A stretch of 64,000 nt of DNA from Euwallacea fornicatus (taxonomy: Eukaryota; Arthropoda; Insecta; Coleoptera; Curculionidae), in contig NC_089541.1 in NCBI RefSeq assembly GCF_040115645.1, positions 2,790,001 through 2,854,000 of the forward strand, given 5' to 3'. The translations under genes and the position numbers were made by a program. A model generated the notes under the pieces. That model was given only the letters and a program-made list of their open reading frames with translations. It did not search any database and was not told the origin of the DNA. Below, piece after piece: positions 59,890 through 64,000 of the stretch (the first letter of the stretch is position 1; every line of letters starts with the position of its first letter).

Positions 59890-60904
59890 GTAAGCATTAT
59901 CATTTCAAATTTCAGTGCATTATGCATGAAAAAAAAAAGAATTGGGGATTGTCTACAATAACTTACCCAATTCGAATAACTCCATTCAAACTTAGCATGG
60001 TCAGATATCTCATAAAAGAAACTCCCCCTTAAAGGACCTTAACCTTAGTGTATAAAGAACTGTCGAAGACAGACACATTATTCTCGATAGCCATATACTT
60101 CATATCGCGTCTTCTCAATCACTTTACTATCCTGCTTGAGATTCTCTGATGTCAAATAACTCCGCGTAAAAGGAAATTCTGCGAAAAACGTCGTAAAGTT
60201 GCTGGATATCCGAATGGATTTATAACACAGCTATTTTGTATTTCATATGCAATTTTGCAGATTGGCAGAAATGCATTTATGCGCTCTTTTTTCCCCTGAT
60301 TTGAAGACCTAAAATGAAGGAATGAGGTGGGTGTGAACGAAGACAAATAGGGTGTCAGCGTATCAAGATTTTGGCTTATGGTAATGACTGTCTACCAATC
60401 ATCATCGAAAGATGTATTTTAGTCACTCGAAGTCTCCTTTGAACGTTTGTCTGATAAAGTTTCATTTCCACACTATCAACATTCGCCCTACCACTTTTTT
60501 TTTTTTTCATTTTTTCCCTGAAATTTATGTCATATTTTCCTCCGGTTTTTAAATTCTTGGCGAATGTCCCTCTTCAGAGCCATAGACGCATCTAAAGAAA
60601 TATTGTACGCTTAATGAGATTTTCTGGCTTCTCCTCCAAGCTTTATTAGGTTCATTCTCGAAATCGATCCAATCAGGCATATTCGGAAAGTGCATTTCGC
60701 TATTATCACGGTGAAAGATTACCAAACTTCTGACAAAGTATTCTGAACTTTGCTGCCAATTTCCCAGTGAAACTTTATTCACAGAAGTATTGCTAATTGA
60801 AGAAAGAGAAAGGGGCTTGCCTAAAGCCTCTAAAAGCATGGTTTTTGTAAAGCTAGGAAAGTTTATTTTGAAACAAAACTAATTGGACTTTCCTCTATTT
60901 CCAG

Positions 60905-60976
60905 GATCTTGTCGGCTAATAAGTTAGACAGTATTCATTCCAAGACTTTTGCCAAAAACACTCAACTCAAAAGACT
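60905..60976 (+). CDS. LRR protein: second 72-base LRR exon
   Basis: This exon is again exactly 72 bases, with acceptor tcctctatttccag and donor gtaagtat, phase 2 at both ends. The reading is ILSANKLDSIHSKTFAKN followed by TQLKRL, with its first Leu completed by CT from the preceding exon. It is a typical repeat, with the conserved Asn and the F..N.QL..L second half. The intron before it is about 1.0 kb. No further LRR exon with this structure was recognised between 60977 and 64000, so the gene probably continues past the right edge. Transmembrane or GPCR domains that would identify the family are therefore not visible. Confidence 0.85.
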
Positions 60977-63599
60977 GTAAGTATGAGATAGATTAAGATA
61001 TCTAAGATAAGACTCTAGTAAGAAATTTTGAGTTCAGGTTAGTTCAGGCTATTGATAGATGCGAAGAGGTATTTAGACATTTCGAATTTAAATTTTCTAG
61101 AAGAAATTACGACGGGCTCTATGACGCAGAGCTCCAAAGACTTTCTGCATTTGCCATAAACAATGAGGAACTAATTTTAGTATTTGATCAACATTTAGCA
61201 TTTGAGCACAGTGTGAATTACAGCGTATCGACGTATTTTACACACAGGTGAAAATGGCAAATTTTCATTCCCTATTATTGGTCTAGGTTGCCAATCAATG
61301 CTGATGCAGTTTTCGAGATATTTGAGTTCAAATGAAGGATAAGCAGGTAAAAATATTTAAAAAGTGGCAATTTCGAGGTGAATTTTGAATGGGAAGAATA
61401 TCCTTAATGGGCAGTGTTCGAGTGAATGAATAAAGAGGAACCAACCCTCTATTGCAGTCGTTATTTTGTAATGTTTTAATGATTCCGGTGCTCTTCGGCA
61501 GTAGGGCCGTTGAGGAAGTGGTTCTAAAAAAACGCATTTTCATCGGAAATTTCCTTTTGATCGTCCTCTAGAAAATTTAAAATCCTCTCAATTGAAACTA
61601 GCAAATATTTTATGAAAACCAGCAATAACCGTCAAATCTGAAGGCACATAAATTTAAAAATACCCGTATTTTATGTACTACAAATTGGTGAAACATGATT
61701 TATCCTGCACCTTTTCCCCAACTGAAGTGTAGAAGATATTAATGGCAACAATTCCCCTGAGCGGCAAAAGCAAATTGTGTAGAAAACTGCTCCATAATGA
61801 AAATTACTCAATTAGTCCCGGAAAAATTTAACGGAATTTTCCCATTGACATACACTCATCATGATCTGGTTGATTGGATTTGTCACTTTAAATAATGGTC
61901 CAAAAAGGGGATTTTTAACGGATAAATTCGTGTGATTTGCAGTATTTTGTAGGATCTTATTCCCGGTAAATCAGAGCGAGTGGGTCAAGAGGAAGTCTAC
62001 TCACTTTATTTGCTCCAAAGATCATAAATAACCCGACTAGTTGGATCAAATAAAGTAAATGGCTGGAAGCCAAGCGGTCGCACATACTAGAAAAGGATTA
62101 AACTCTTCTCTTATCGCCCCTCTGCCCTATCCCAAATGGGACAACACTACGACCTGCATTTATAAGCCACTATAAAGAGCTTATACAAACCGACATAAAA
62201 TGTAATTCAAAATTGGAACTGGATAATACTTGCACATATAGAGTAGATATTATCGAAGAAAAGTCAAAGGGCAATGTACTCCATGGAAACACTCCTAGTC
62301 ATATTATATACAGAGTGCTTGGTTTATATTTAGAAAGATTTTTTAAAAATATATTGTCAAGCCCGACATTGGTGTGCGACCTAAACAGGAATGTTTTGTT
62401 TTAGCTATCAAGCATCTCAGTTTGGGTCAAGTTTGAGTCAGTGTCTTGGGCAATTTGGGTTAATTAATTCAATAAGGTTTGAAAATTTTTTGGAAATGTA
62501 CACTCTCAAGGTTAATTTTCGAATATAAAAAATTCGATTTAGAAAATTTTGAAGAAAAATTTAGGTTAGTTTCGATATTTCATGAAGTTGCTTTAATGAC
62601 ATAAATTTCGAATACAGCTATTAACAACGACTAAAATCTCTCCCATATTGTCAATGTAACAAATTTTACAACTACGTTCCAGCTCCTTAAAAAATTATAT
62701 GGAATAATTTATCTTGAGGTCCCATGCAATTTTTTAAAATTATTTATAGAACCCATCGTTCTGTGATTTAAAACCATAGTCAATTTTCTCAACGGGGATC
62801 TCTAATCCATTCAAAATCTCCCTAAATTTGGAACGCTTCCAATTGCTCCTTACAATAGATCTGTCCCCCTGGAATTTCTACTAAGGTATTTAATGCGTGC
62901 CTTTCTATGTTCTAGTTCAGGTTTTAAGAGATAAGAAATTCAGTGTCGTACAGGAATTTTTTTAACATGACAAAATCTATGTAAGAACTGAATTTTTGTA
63001 ACTGCCACACAGAAATGGAACTGCTTCTGATGCCCCTTTTCAGGTATTTTATAGATGTTTAGTATGGTTCTACTAAAAGTTTATTAAAGCGAAGAACGAG
63101 AGTGCTGATTAATCATGAAAAGATATTAGAAACTTAAAAACAAATTTCATAATAAGTCAATTAAATGAGAAAAGAATTGCAGCTTTAGGGGACCAATTTA
63201 AAACTACTTTTGGTTTATAGAAAAAGTTTGTTGCTTACTAGATATTTAGCAAAAATCAAGTTTTTACGTTTTTTTTTATCGATCTAGTTTTTTAATTATT
63301 GGTTCTAGAGAAATGGATTTTTTAATTATTTTATTAATACGAATATTGTAGCTAATTTTGCCTTCAGAACCATAGGCCAATCAGATTGTTCGTGACATCT
63401 GCCATTTTTGAGATATGACAAAAAAACTTATTTCTTTTAAGTGAAACACTTATTTAAAAAGACATTTTTGCAAATTTTACAATGATTTGCAGCTATTTTT
63501 CAATATTGTGTCTTACGGCTTTTTTCAATTCCCTATTGCAATTTCCAAACACTTATTTCATTTAACACCGACAACTCACACCATTTGAATTAGATATAA
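60977..63599. other. Downstream LRR-gene intron, no further exon recognised
   Basis: AT-rich. One + frame is open for about 80 codons without ATG (about 61005-61250) but is not LRR-like. Confidence 0.45.
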
Positions 63600-64000
63600 A
63601 TGTAAGCTTTTGAATTTCTTTGATAAGAATTTTTCAAATTGCCAAAAATCGAACAACTACTTATGAATAATTATTTATTAATTACCTAATTAATTACTAA
63701 TAATATAGATATTCAAAAAGCTCCCCATTGCTATTTACACATGCATTGCATCGTTTCGAAATTCAAATTGTAGCTTTTCTAATCGAATGCCCAGAGGTAA
63801 TATCGAAAGCTTCTCCAATCGCTTCTCTAAGAGCTTCTACTGATTCATGTTTTTTACTGTAAACTTCTTTTTATTATTTCCTATAAAAAAGAGAATAACA
63901 CTCATTAATATTTCGCTTTTCCAAATCAATTTCTAAAACTTATACACGTTTAGTAATTCCTCTATTCGAAAAATTCTTATCAAAGCAATTCAAAAACTTT
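63600..64000 (-). mobile_element. Deletion derivative of a mariner-type element at the right edge
   Basis: An inverted pair flanks this stretch: CTTTTGAATTTCTTTGATAA near 63605 and its inverse at about 63965-64000. Between them a minus-strand remnant (about 63700-63850) reads ESVEALREAIGEAFDI, SGHSIRKATI and SKRCNACVNSNGELFEY. This matches the C-terminal tail typical of rosa/Tc3-like transposases (R..C...NG.HFE). The core is missing. The true ends may lie outside the window. Confidence 0.5.

Noticed and set aside
61005..61250. About 80-codon + frame without ATG downstream of the LRR exon
   Set aside because: The sequence is not LRR-like and lacks convincing splice sites at both ends.
1..64000. 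tRNA genes, rRNA, CRISPR arrays, bacterial operons
   Set aside because: No tRNA B-box/acceptor pairing, no regular spacer-repeat array and no ribosome-binding-site/ORF series were seen; the DNA is eukaryotic.

Overview
The window looks like insect nuclear DNA, most likely from a beetle. It is AT-rich, introns have GT-AG borders, and long non-coding stretches are packed with decayed Tc1/mariner-type transposons. There is no operon structure. Two broken genes for polysaccharide lyase family 4 (rhamnogalacturonan lyase), an enzyme family reported from weevils and bark beetles, point to a plant-feeding weevil-like species; that placement is an inference.

The best-supported host gene is a + strand leucine-rich-repeat (LRR) receptor or secreted protein. 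An exon at 9721-9925 carries a signal peptide and a cysteine-rich LRR N-cap. Two 72-base exons at 59818-59889 and 60905-60976 each encode one LRR. All three end in the same phase, inside a Leu codon, and join into a continuous LRR reading. If they are consecutive, the intron between the first two is about 49.9 kb and holds nearly everything else in the window. Further exons must lie to the left (the start codon) and beyond the right edge. On the minus strand at 2857-2905 a short signal-peptide exon with a strong splice donor may start a divergent gene.

Inside the large intron, minus strand, are two tandem PL4 pseudogenes: 30928-34705, with stops, frameshifts and a transposon inserted in its coding region, and a C-terminal fragment at 35224-35610.

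Transposons fall into several groups. (1) Three different rosa-like DD41D mariner elements (11800-14090, 33108-34277, 36965-39432) and a truncated copy (41781-42150), with unusually long terminal inverted repeats of about 350-590 bp. (2) Foldback elements that are almost all inverted repeat (10925-11467, 35845-36350, 42337-42998, 57664-58730), several ending in the same ACAGGGTGT-type terminus. (3) Tc1/Tc3-like elements (433-1340, 20905-22082, 28818-30352, 54902-55797). (4) A DD34D mariner (46867-48115). (5) A Tigger/pogo remnant (50775-51665). (6) A Ty1/copia fragment (7985-8845). All transposase genes seen are broken.

Two arrays of one diverged tandem repeat (unit about 125-185 bp) lie 42 kb apart in opposite orientation (4740-5560 and 46330-48660); the DD34D mariner is inserted inside one unit of the second. 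No tRNA, rRNA or CRISPR was found. All homology statements come from reading translated motifs by eye; no database search was run.
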